From NCBI RefSeq assembly GCF_905475465.1, contig NC_062240.1, positions 9,997,001 through 10,061,000 on the forward strand: DNA of 64,000 nt, in the 5' to 3' direction. The notes under the pieces were generated by a model. That model ran no database searches. It was not told where the DNA came from and saw nothing but the letters and a program-made list of their open reading frames with translations. The stretch is from Pieris napi. Its lineage: Eukaryota > Arthropoda > Insecta > Lepidoptera > Pieridae. How positions within the stretch are numbered: position 1 is the stretch's first letter; each line of letters opens with the position of its first letter. Shown piece by piece: positions 55,601 to 64,000 of the stretch. The translations under genes and the position numbers were made by a program.

Positions 55601-58600
55601 TAACCGTTTACATTAAATTCTAAAAATGCTATATTTATTGCAGGTTAGGTCAAAGTTTCCTGTTTTTGGCGCTGTTTCTATTAACAAACGCACAGAATCT
55701 GGAAGAAAGTAATGTTCAGACAGTCCCGAGTGATCTGCGACGGGCTGTCAGCGAGGCGCTGGCTTTGGAGAGAAGATTTTTACAAGGAGGAAACATCCCG
55801 TAAGTAAATTGTATGAGCCAAGGCTGTACATTTTGGTTACTCAGGCTTTCCTAGTTTTATAAGCGTTTCCTAAATCGTCGGAGTTACGCCCCGAGAGTAT
55901 AGCCAGACGTAGACCCTCTTCAACTGTTACATTGCATTCATTCGTTTCATAGCAAATAACCTTTCATTATTTCGCATATATATATATATATATATTTAAC
56001 CTATTTTCTTCATTCTAATTTTAAATTTATTTAGCTTAGACACGTATTCTTTTTATTATTTTCTACATTTAAAAGTATAACATAAACGTATTGCTTTGAC
56101 ACAACATTCGTTAATTTTAAATAAAAAATCAGTCTGATGTCACTGTTTCAACTAAAGTACTGATCTTTTTAACAGCGTGTCAGTTTGACAGAAACGGACT
56201 AATACTTTAGATAAGAGTGCAATAAGACTATTTTTTATATTTGAGGCAATTAGTATCTAAAACGAATGTTTGACAATTATTTATGGAGCAGACACCGTTT
56301 TCTTTTGTTTTCTTTAAATGTGTACATTTCCAGACAAGACTGTTCATCAGATGAAGACGAGGCTAGCAATACCCCGTGTCCCCCAAGCAAGTACCGAAGT
56401 GCAAGTGGCGAATGCAACAATGTAAGACACAGGCCGTGGGGCAGGCGAGGCGATGTGTTCTTACGCCTTCTGCCACCGAAGTATGCTGATGGTATGTATA
56501 AGAACAAAAATCTATATATACCAGAATTAAATAATAAACCTTCGTCTCTGTACATCATGGCTTTATAAAACACTTGCATGCTACGTAGGATTAATTTAAA
56601 TTTTATTAATAAATAGTCTAACTCACGGTAGAGGATAAATACTTTTTACTTTTATTTGAATTTAAAGCTATATTGATGATTTTACATAAATTATTTGTAG
56701 TATTATTTTTTCAAATATTGTCTGTATTGAAATATGTGAAGAACCAGGGTTTTTCTTCGATCAATTGCGACCATATGACCATACTATAAAATTTCAATGA
56801 ATACAATAAATATAGAAATTTTACCTAAAAATAAAATTTGTATTATGTTTCCTAAGACGTCCGAGGTCCATTATGAGAGTACATCGTTTCCTTTTCCGCC
56901 CAAATCGCTAGTATCCGACCTATTCCCACCACGTGACACCGCCGCCAGCGCCCAGCGTTTGAAACTGGAACTAACTTTTTATCGCGCTAAAGCAAGCCGC
57001 CAGAGTTCTTGTTCATTGTTTGTCTCATAATAAGAGAACCAGGAAGAGCTTGTTTGGACCTCGGACGTCTTAGGAAACATAATACAAATTTTATTTTTAG
57101 GTAAAATTTCTATATTATGTGTTCCGTTTGACGTCCGAGGTCCATTATGAGAGACGTGTTTGTTATCTCCTGGTGGCTTGTAAAGTTATATATTAATAAC
57201 TAAAAAACGCAACAATGTGATTTGAATTATTTATATCCGATAGAATCATGATAAAATAAACAATACAAACTAATTAAAGCCTAAGCTTTAGCATCATTTA
57301 ATAAACATAATAACAGAAAAATTATTGTTTATAATGAAGTAGAATACTTGGCTAATCATTAAGCGGCTGAAAGCACTGAGAAAGAGACTTCTGATTGAGT
57401 CTCAGCATTCTGACTATTATTATCTAGATTTCGACAATAATATATCTTTAATGTACTTTCATGACGCCAATTTGCCTAACCAAGAATATCATTTATGTTT
57501 CTAAAACAATTTAGCGAAGCAACAGCTGATCAAGTACCCCGAGATGCTTCGATACCTGATTCCAAAAGGGGTTTCTTGACCCAGCCCCCAAAAATTGTGG
57601 GTGTAGCTGGTCTTACAGGATATCTGGTTGTAATAAACAAATTTGTCAAGGAGCCTCATCTATTATTAGAGACAGTTATGAGTGTCCTAAGCCAAAATAA
57701 GGGATTTAGATGCTTCTCCGGGCACGATAAAAACGTCCAACTTGACTGTCTATACGTTCCTGTATCTGTTTTAAAACCGAAACCCGGATGCAAAGTGATG
57801 GAATCACCGTTATCAATAAAATGCTGAGGCTCGAAAAAGCAAGAGAGTCAAATCATGAACTCTATGCCCAGAAGCCAATAAAATTATTGTGGCTGTGTGT
57901 TTCGAGCTATGAAATAAATTTTGCTCATCTAGTTTTAGGCTTTTCAAATAATTTGTTTGTTTTCCTTGTTGAAGCTCTCAAACATGACGAAATAAGTTGT
58001 TTTTCGTCTCGTGTTTTGCAGCCAAAATCAGCCACGCTTCCAACTGTAATTTCTGCCCTTGAGGAGGAGGTTGACCCGTTACGGTATTTATCAGGGTTTT
58101 GTTTAGATTCCGTATTGGTAGCGAGGGTGCAAGTGCTCGGCCTTTCAAATCCGGGCGCCAAAAAGGCTTCCTCCACCTGGGTGCTATTATTATGAACTTC
58201 CCTTGGGATAAGTTGAGATGGTGCAGCACTCGAGGCAGAGGCACTGGCGGTGGAAATATCCACGCTAGATCGTATCGCCAGCATTTACTGAAGGCGTGGT
58301 GAAGCAAGTGTTGGAGTCTAATAAGTCTAGCGACACATAACTTGCCACGACAAGAGCCTCTCGTGACGCTAAAAGATCTATTTGGGGGGTTCCCCATCGT
58401 CTGAATATGTCCGTGGTTTTCAAGAGATGCCATTCGGTGCCCCTGCGATTGCGCGAGAGGTAATCGGCTTCCACGTTGTACATTCCCGGCAAGGAAGTGA
58501 GGGATAAGTACAATATTCAAACTGTCCGTCAGTGCCAGAAGATCTTTTGTCAATTTTAACAGCATTTGGGACCTTGTTCCTCCTTCGTTTTTTATGTACG

Positions 58601-61600
58601 ATACAACAGTTTTGCTGTCGCTTTGCAGGATTACCATCGAGTTCTTTAGGACTTCGGATGTCAAAGAGATTGCTGCTACCACAGCGTGCATCTCCTTTAA
58701 ATTGCAATGCCACTCAATCTGACTTTAGAGTCCAAGAACCATTCAGGGGTTTGTTATTGATTAGCGCTCGCCATTGTAGATCCGAGGCATCGGTGACAAT
58801 GTAATTCACATGCCTTGTTTTGAAGTGAATCGGTGTTTTGTGACTGAGGTTGTGCAAACACCATACCATGTCCTGATTCACCTCTGCAAGAGAACTCGGG
58901 CAAAGAGGAGCTCTCCTAAATGCATTGCTGTGTCGCTGCAGCGTTCGGCAACGCAACCTTCCCCGGTGGGTGATGAAGGTCGCAAAATTGAGATACCCTA
59001 AGAGGCGTTGGGCCTGCTTGAGGGTCCAATTTGCCGGCTGACAAGCGTGTTATCAGGCACTGACGAATTTTGATAACTTTTTACGGGTAAGGACTTTGCA
59101 TTTGATAGTGTGTCCCACGTGATACCCAGAAAATCGATCGACCTCGTTGGAGTGCATATCGACTTCTCTCGATTTATGGTCCAGCCCAGGTTCTTCAAAA
59201 AGGTCATGGCTACGAGAACCTGGGAGTTAAGAATTGTTCTGTCCTGGTGGACCAGTAAGTAATCGTTCAAGAAAACGATCACTCTTAAGCCCTGACGGCG
59301 TTATAGCTCGGCTGTCCAATTTGTCACCGAAGCAAACGTTTTCGGAGCTATGGCCAACCCAATAGGTATACAAGTCATTTGAAGGAGCCTTCCCTCGTAA
59401 CTGATACGCAGAAAGCAACGATGTTCGAGGGAAATCAGTACATGATAGTAGGATTGCCTGTGATCCATTCCGTTCTTCGTTATTATGAAATATGAACGAT
59501 ATGATATGATAGAAATGAACGACGGAGTCAGCGCTGCTGGCTCTAGTATATGGTCTCGAATCATGGTATGTATTTCCAAGGAAATCGAAGTTGAAACAGG
59601 TGTTTGCAACTTTTTTAGGATTTAGGACAGTACTAATTGCGGTTTTCGATTGTAAGTTATTCGAGCGGAGGTTATTAATTTTAGAATGGAAAAAGGAGGT
59701 TTTAATTTCACCCAATTTTTGTGATAGTTCCTTAAACATCGGCTCGAAAAGCCAATCGAGTCACTTATGTTGGTATTTCTTTGGATTGTTATATTTGCGG
59801 TCCCCCCTTTTGATGTGAAACATCTATAACCGCACGTAAAACCGATTTCTGGTGTGGCGACAAATGCCGTGGCGATGCCACGCTATATGATGGTATATAT
59901 ACAGTCTATATGCAGTAGTGTGTACGGTGTATTTCGAAGTCACTGATTAAACGAATTAAGTAGTCACGTTTTGAAATAAATTCGTAAATTTTTGTATTTA
60001 AATGAAAATAAATATTTATTCAATAAATAGTCATCGTTATTTTAACAAAATAATGTCGATGTTTCACATCTGCCAGGCGTCCCGTGACGGCTCACATTTT
60101 TTATTTTCGTGATCATCGAAGTTGTGACTCTGTTGTCCTTGTTTCGAGTTGTATCGGTTACCAAGAAAGGGCTTTTGACTAACCTGAGACGTTGAAGCTA
60201 CAGGCGATTAAAAACGTATGCGTGATTTAACGCGTATTGTTTTAGATTGGTACCCGCGAATTCTGTCAATTTTGACAATACTACCAACATTTTGTAAATA
60301 TTTAGATAATTTTTCAGGATTAAACATGTACTCCGAAGAGGGGTGGGAATTTTATCTAAATCTTCTATAACATGTTTTTAAAGTTTGACCGAAACATTCT
60401 TGCAATTTATTATGTATAGAATTTAAATTAAGAACCGCGTTCGACTGAAGACCACTAAAACGCTACGTAACGCTTTATTGATAAACTCATTTTTAAATCG
60501 GTAAAAGCAGGAAAAGCAACGTGTTTCTTTTGTATATCAATATAACGTACACAGTTCAAATCAGAAATGTAAAAACCTCTGCATTGAAATTAATATTATA
60601 ATTTATAACTCGGAGGTTCTTGAACCGACACGTCTAAATGAGCAATATCATTAACTACAGCCGCATGGTTCAAAAAAGGGTCGTGTAGGTTTGCATTATT
60701 AGATTCGGTCACTTTATGTAACATGCTAGACGACGCAGCATAATTGTAAAAAAGTATTATTAAGGTGACTCACCAATTACTGCGACAATTGCTCAAACCT
60801 GAGAATAATCACGTGAATTACTGCTGTGGCGGCGGTTCTTCATCCTCTTCACTCGTACTCGAACTTTGCGAAGAACTCGGCTTGTCAGAACTTGCAGAGA
60901 CAATATCTCCCGTGATATGAGACGGCCTTGTAAAGCGCGGGTGAGGCACGTTTTACCGCGTAGCCAACACATTTACACCGATTTTAGCACTTTCATTAGC
61001 CATTTTATATTTTTAACGTGAAAACCGAGTTAAGCATTTTACGAAATAATTATTTCCACTTTGAAAATAAATTTTAGGTCGATATAACTTTGAATATACT
61101 GATTCGTTTTTAAGTGTGCACTAGCGACTGTGCAAGACGAAAAACGACGCAACAATGAACAAGAACTCTGGCGGCTTGCTTTAGCGCGATAAAAAGTTAG
61201 TTCCAGTTTCAAACGCTGGGCGCTGGCGGCGGTGTCACGTGGTGGGAATAGGTCGGATACTAGCGATTTGGGCGGAAAAGGAAACGATGTACTCTCATAA
61301 TGGACCTCGGACGTCAAACGGAACACATAATACAAATTTGATTAAGCGTCTAATTAAGAAATACATTGCTTAGTAGTTAAATGGTGAAAAATGGCAAGCC
61401 TTCTTGCCAAATAAATGATAAATGTTAACTATTGTTTTATTGCAGGTGTATCTGCACCAGTATCACCTCCTCACATCCCAGAAGCCACTTTGGCAGTACA
61501 GGCTGTGTCCCAACTAGCTGAGCCCAAAGACAATGACTTCGTTACGAGTATGCTGGCTGCTTGGGGACAGTTTATTATGGACGACCTCATAGCCACGGCT

Positions 61601-63536
61601 AATGGAAATAAGGTAATTTAAAAAATTTCATAATGAGCGGATCGTAACAGTTGGAGTTGAAATCATATATTTTTTTGACAGTTACTTTAACCGAATCAGT
61701 CAAACTAATGGCTTTCAAGTAAATATTCATAAACTTACATATAATTTTATAATCACTTACCCTATCTTTACAATTACTCATTTATAAAACACGTTAAAAA
61801 ATATAGCTCTATGATGTAATTTAAATTTATTTAAAATAACAAATTAACGCGATTTGTATCTAAATTGAGATCTGCTCAATTACATTGTTAAATCAAATTA
61901 CATGCGCTAACGCTTTGCATTCCGCAAGAAACTATTAATTTGGTGTCTCCCATTAAATTGTCGTAAGCAATCACGCGGTAACAGTCTGTGGTGAGAAGGC
62001 CACCGGATATAGGTTTGGTATAGTAATTCTTCACTACCACACAAAATTTTACAACCGACAATTTGTAGATAATAATCTGTGTAACATAATGTTTTGTCCA
62101 ATATTATTTTTATTAACGGCTAGACAATATATCATTTTGACAGATAATAATCGACAACTAGTATTAACTGTCAAAACAGATTGGCGGGAAAGAGCCGTGA
62201 CTTAACGTTTATTTAAAATTCTTTATGATTTCACTTTTGTAATTTTATAATTTGTATCAAATATTTTAGTTTAAAAATAAAACGCCTACGCTGCTAGCAA
62301 CATAATAAGTTCGTGATAGTTCGAGGGGTCGCATTATCGCGTATAGAAAGGTTACATCGAACAGGTATTCAGTGAAAGTTATGACATAACAGACATTTTA
62401 GTTCCTCATATCACATTACCAACTGGAATCTGATATGTATTATCGAAGTTATGAATGAGTTTCGTTTAATTTTCTATTGCCTGTAATTTTTAACAATTTA
62501 TTATTTAGCGAATAAAAAATATAGAAAATTACTCAATATAATTATGAATAATATATAATTTATTATATAACGAGTATACGTTATGCTTTTGAGTAATTTC
62601 AAAGGTCAAGGCTTTTTAACGTTAATCTATACAATTATTTCAATTAGACATAAATCGTAAAATTTTAAAGGAACTCATAATAACTTACACAGTTTAATGC
62701 ATAATACTGAAAGTATATATTAAACTAACAATCAGTTTACTTTTTACCAGTTTTCAGCTAAATTAAAGTTATATTATTTATCGTAACGATACGGACTAGA
62801 TTACTAAGCGGTCTATACTATAATATACTCTATACCTAGTCTGTGGTAGTGTGTGTGGTGATCTTATAAGTTTTGGCGCCATTATATTTAAATAAAAGGC
62901 ATCACTACCTGCTTACAAGGCGAAGAAAAACTTTATTATACGATTCAATCAAGAAAAATTATCTGTTTTTTGACGACATACTAAATTGTCATAAGAAATG
63001 AATACAAATTAACTATTACTGGATACATAAACCACTCTTGAAATATATTTTCATAAACTGTGTATTATTTATATAACCATCTAGTTTTACTCAGATTGTC
63101 GAAACTAAAATTACAATATTCTTTTTTAAATATTTATTTATTTAGAATAGCGAAAGCTAACATGAGTACACGTACTTTATAATAAGTACCGAGTATTTAG
63201 TGAAAAAAAATAATTTCTACGCCTAACGTAATAAATACTGTAAAAACTTGTAACTTTTTAGAAAATAAAAAGATTTTATAATAATTTAAGAGTCCACATG
63301 TTATAAGGACGACACCACTTTTTATATTTTTGTATGTATGTCAATTTATTTCATGTGTTTGTCCTAATTTTGTGGTCCAAATAAAAAAATATATAATGCG
63401 CTCAGTGAGACAGAAAATAAACAACATCGGTTTCAAATATAATGTAATTTTATTAATTTATTTCAGAAATGTGAAGGACCAGATTGTAAATACCTAAGAT
63501 CGGCGCCAGCAAGGAATTTAGATTCTTGCAACTTTG
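40696..63536 (+). CDS. secreted animal haem peroxidase-like protein, 3' partial, altered active site
   Basis: Five exons join in phase: 40696-40712, 55644-55799, 56334-56491, 61446-61612 and 63467-63536. They encode 189 residues and continue past the right edge. The first codons (MGTFVM, the last Met split across a 14.9-kb intron) plus LGQSFLFLALFLLTNAQ form a signal peptide. Residues 58-110 carry SSDEDE, then CNNVRHRPWG and FLRLLPPKYADG, the N-terminal hallmark of the myeloperoxidase/chorion-peroxidase family. Residues 149-158 read AWGQFIMDDL where active members have WGQF.DHDL. The distal Gln (152) and the calcium-binding Asp (157) remain, but the haem-linking Asp is Met155 and the distal His is Asp156. 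CNFG near the end matches the family's CNFGPREQ motif. Peroxidase activity is therefore doubtful. Family members act outside cells in chorion hardening, cuticle cross-linking or immunity; the exact subfamily is not resolved. Confidence 0.9.
41188..41664 (-). mobile_element. possible hAT-like relic
   Basis: The - strand right edge, GTTTCTCAAGCGAGGGGTCG and GGGGGTCGCAG (about 41615-41664), resembles the termini of hAT elements of the GGGGTCGCGACC type. Inside is a 117-residue open frame (41541-41188) that I could not match to a transposase. The opposite end was not found. Confidence 0.25.
43480..43685 (-). pseudogene. non-LTR reverse-transcriptase C-terminal remnant
   Basis: The - strand frame reads YYVPFAVETLWSWGSSA and LAQRISIAMQQRNPAS. 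This matches the pattern FVP.AVET...WG...L.QRI..A.QRGN.AS found at the C-terminus of a widespread group of animal non-LTR elements. The upstream catalytic part is absent. Confidence 0.6.
44935..45165 (-). mobile_element. tRNA-derived SINE, family 1, copy 4 (5' truncated)
   Basis: Reverse-strand copy with an intact box B (GGTTCGATCCC), the ACGGTGAAGGAAAACATCGT block, the GTCAGGCACAGAAGGCTGAT body and the GGCCCGGACCTAAAAAGGTT tail. The A-box end is missing beyond CCTGAGGTCG. Confidence 0.8.
45535..45913. mobile_element. hAT-like MITE with 8-bp target duplication
   Basis: The ends CAGCGGCGGC (45535) and the reverse complement of the right end, CAGAGGCGGC (45913), are short inverted termini of hAT type (CAGNGGCGG). 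The eight bases outside are GAGAACAT on the left and TAGAACAC on the right. Six of eight match, as expected for an old hAT target duplication. No transposase is encoded. Confidence 0.65.
46945..47086 (-). mobile_element. tRNA-derived SINE, family 2, copy 2
   Basis: On the - strand this begins GCGGCCTCATAGCCTAGCGG (box A) and continues to GGGTTCAATTCCCGG (box B), then the same body as the 6962-7060 copy. The tRNA-like head is near full length but is followed by SINE body, so it is not a tRNA gene. Confidence 0.75.
47361..47433. repeat. perfect 33-bp-arm AT palindrome
   Basis: The arms 47361-47393 and 47401-47433 are exact reverse complements, separated by seven bases. Each arm contains ATAGCATACATTTATTATAT or its complement. 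It lies in intron 1 of the peroxidase gene. Confidence 0.9.
48609..48814. mobile_element. MITE family GCCYTGCG, copy c (longest)
   Basis: A 206-bp foldback element. The left repeat GCCTTGCGATTCTGTAACTC continues to ACTTTTC, and the right repeat is its near-exact reverse complement. A second inverted pair (TTTGGCATTCTGATAA and its complement; GCGGTTTTC and GAAAACCGC) lies further in, so the whole element can fold on itself. Confidence 0.8.
48936..48969. repeat. 15-bp stem hairpin
   Basis: AGCTGAACAAACTTT, four bases, then AAAGTTTGTTCAGCT: a perfect stem with a four-base loop. It is intronic and its role is unknown. Confidence 0.85.
49164..49573 (-). mobile_element. non-autonomous Helitron-like element, reverse
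   Basis: On the - strand it starts TCTCGTGTCACAATATTCG (49573) and ends GCCGGGTCAGCTAG (49164) followed by T. These are the same termini as the 27456-27770 copy. The 410-bp interior has no Rep/helicase coding. Confidence 0.65.
49960..50005. repeat. 16-bp stem hairpin
   Basis: GTGTATTCCGGTAATA and its exact complement TATTACCGGAATACAC are separated by about ten bases. It is intronic, possibly a tiny foldback remnant. Confidence 0.8.
50769..50932. mobile_element. MITE family GCCYTGCG, copy d
   Basis: A 164-bp element with 26-bp inverted ends (GCCTTGCGATTCTGTAACTC...). The interior CGGCGGTCGCG.TAAAATCAG and ATTCTGATAAACAATAA are shared with copies a-c. The second half of the inner foldback is deleted compared with copy c. 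Confidence 0.8.
50940..55640. other. rest of peroxidase intron 1, mostly unremarkable
   Basis: AT-rich intron with no supported exon. Noted inside: a diverged tandem pair, ACAGGCCTTTT.TTTTTTATTG, at 53963 and 54064, and a 15-bp stem hairpin at 54397-54434 (TGAGTTTAAAGAATA and its complement). Confidence 0.45.
55977..55997. repeat. (AT)n microsatellite
   Basis: About ten AT units in the short intron between peroxidase exons 2 and 3. Confidence 0.85.
56809..57116. mobile_element. 308-bp element with 62-bp perfect inverted ends
   Basis: The arms 56809-56870 and 57055-57116 are exact reverse complements (outer end AATATAGAAATTTTACCTAA, inner end GACGTCCGAGGTCCA). The interior 56871-57020 is GC-richer. 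Together with the inner 15 bp of the left arm it is identical to the inverted segment 61151-61315. It looks like a non-autonomous derivative of the larger element beside it. The open frame across it is not a supported gene. Confidence 0.85.
57490..58000 (-). pseudogene. possible worn tyrosine recombinase of the DIRS element
   Basis: Following the RNase H region on the - strand, broken frames contain a short GHRVHDLTLL-like segment around 57870. It has the first Arg of the recombinase tetrad in its usual context. Stops interrupt it shortly after, and the remaining catalytic residues could not be traced. Confidence 0.4.
58000..58956 (-). pseudogene. DIRS RNase H and following domain (broken)
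   Basis: Pieces in three frames: TDASDLQWRALIN (58956 frame), LQSDSKTVVSYIKNEGGTRS (58691 frame), LPGMYNVEADYLSRN and RWGTPQIDLLAS (58513 frame), then APRWRKPFWRPDLKGRAL. Order and motifs match the RNase H region of DIRS-type elements. At least two frameshifts separate them. Confidence 0.75.
58998..59739 (-). pseudogene. DIRS reverse transcriptase (broken)
   Basis: The 59609-59301 frame gives TPVSTSISLEIHTMIRDHIL, PAALTPSFIS and LEHRCFLRISYEGRLLQMTC. A section between KNGMDH and YYHVLIS looks deleted compared with related enzymes. The 59282-58998 frame gives VFLNDYLLVHQD, where the catalytic pair is altered from DD to ND, then FLGITWDTLS. It is non-functional. Confidence 0.75.
61151..61315 (-). 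repeat. 165-bp inverted duplicate of 56856-57020
   Basis: Read by eye along its full length, the reverse complement of 61151-61315 equals 56856-57020 with no difference. The two copies are 4.1 kb apart, on opposite strands, in the same intron. Confidence 0.9.
61613..63466. other. peroxidase intron 4, nothing recognised
   Basis: AT-rich intron between the exons ending AATAAG and beginning AAATGTGAAG. No element ends or open frames of note were seen. Confidence 0.5.
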
Positions 63537-63714
63537 GTGAGTAATTGTTATAATCCGATTAAATAAAACAGCATTTTATATTTTATTACTTATAATAGTA
63601 ATCTAGGAATTATTTATTTCTAGTTAATAGTTTTTATTAAATATAAAATAGCTAATTACAATAATGATTCTTATTTGACTAATAATGTAAAATGTAGAAT
63701 TCCTTAAGATAAAT

Positions 63715-63822
63715 TTGCGCGCCATTGTGTGTGGCAGAATATGCGAACGATTTACGATTGTACCACCTTAAAATTTTTGTACAATATTCTTGCAATAAAT
63801 TATTATTATTATTATTATTTTT
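63715..63822 (+). mobile_element. non-LTR retrotransposon 3' tail with (ATT)n
   Basis: GCCATTGTGTGTGGCAGAAT, TTTACGATTGTACCACCTT and TATTCTTGCAATAAATTATT followed by ATT repeats match, from memory, the 3' end of a common lepidopteran non-LTR family. It lies in the peroxidase intron after exon 5. Confidence 0.5.
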
Positions 63823-64000
63823 ACTATAATCATTTTACATTTGATTCATTCTTAAATTAACAGTTCTGGATGGATTATCCTATTACTGCTGATGTTCATA
63901 GTTCTTATTACTATATGTAATATAACTGTTTCCAGAAGGTTTTAAAATGGTGCCTGTATATTTTTTCAGTTCAATTAAACATTAAACCTTATTATAATGA
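63823..64000. other. intron sequence to right edge
   Basis: The expected next peroxidase exon (PREQ...) is not found before the window ends. Two AG acceptors (near 63862 and 63935) lead quickly to stops, so they were not called. Confidence 0.4.

Larger units (their letters stand above)
57113..61332 (-). mobile_element. DIRS-type retrotransposon remnant within 41-bp inverted ends
   Basis: The inverted ends 57113-57153 and 61292-61332 are exact complements (TATTATGTGTTCCGTTTGAC...ATTATGAGAG). Between them the - strand carries, in order, a short broken possible gag-like start (MANESAKIG at about 61004), reverse transcriptase, RNase H and a worn segment where DIRS elements have a tyrosine recombinase. 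DIRS elements lack LTRs and have inverted ends, which fits. Many frameshifts and stops mean it is dead. I cannot prove that the inverted ends belong to the DIRS element rather than to a separate DNA element around it. Confidence 0.6.

Noticed and set aside
57495..58195. Two + strand open frames of 110 and 135 residues
   Set aside because: Antisense to DIRS RNase H and recombinase remnants on the - strand.
63861..63960. Two AG acceptors that might open the next peroxidase exon
   Set aside because: Both lead to stop codons within a few residues in the required phase and lack the PREQ motif expected next.

Overview
The window reads as nuclear DNA of an insect, most likely a moth or butterfly. 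It is AT-rich, its genes are split by introns with clear GT/AG borders, and it is full of elements of types common in Lepidoptera: tRNA-derived SINEs, Helitron-like ends, many short inverted-repeat elements, and non-LTR and DIRS-type retrotransposon remains. No bacterial or plasmid feature was seen. All exon calls were made by eye from splice sites and unbroken reading phase.

Three protein genes are supported. (1) Positions 1740-13482, + strand: ten exons, including the last, of a SLC26A11-type sulfate anion transporter. The N-terminal exons lie off the left edge. Its introns hold at least four short inverted-repeat elements, SINEs and a retrotransposon fragment. (2) Positions 16243 to about 22105, - strand: a secreted, very acidic protein of unknown function. 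A TATA box lies at 22127-22134 and an untranslated first exon is likely. Two shared coding exons can be followed in frame by either of two 3' ends: a single terminal exon (isoform A, 283 aa) or four more exons (isoform B, 413 aa). Genes 1 and 2 are convergent. (3) Positions 40696 to beyond 63536, + strand: the first five coding exons of a secreted animal haem peroxidase, with an intron 1 of about 14.9 kb. At the distal haem motif, the expected haem-linking Asp and distal His are replaced by Met and Asp, so this may be a pseudoperoxidase.

Between genes 2 and 3 lie about 18 kb with no supported gene. That stretch holds SINE, Helitron and MITE copies and a 5'-truncated non-LTR retrotransposon (35032 to about 37940, - strand) broken by one frameshift and one stop. 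Intron 1 of the peroxidase holds further MITEs, a hAT-like element with a degenerate 8-bp target duplication, a Helitron-like element and a large AT palindrome. Intron 3 holds a degenerate DIRS-type element on the - strand inside 41-bp inverted ends, next to a 308-bp element with 62-bp perfect inverted ends. A 165-bp segment of the small element recurs identically, inverted, at the far end of the large one.

The three genes show no evident functional link. The observations most worth follow-up are the altered peroxidase active site, the alternative 3' ends of the acidic gene, and the inverted-repeat/DIRS cluster in the peroxidase intron.
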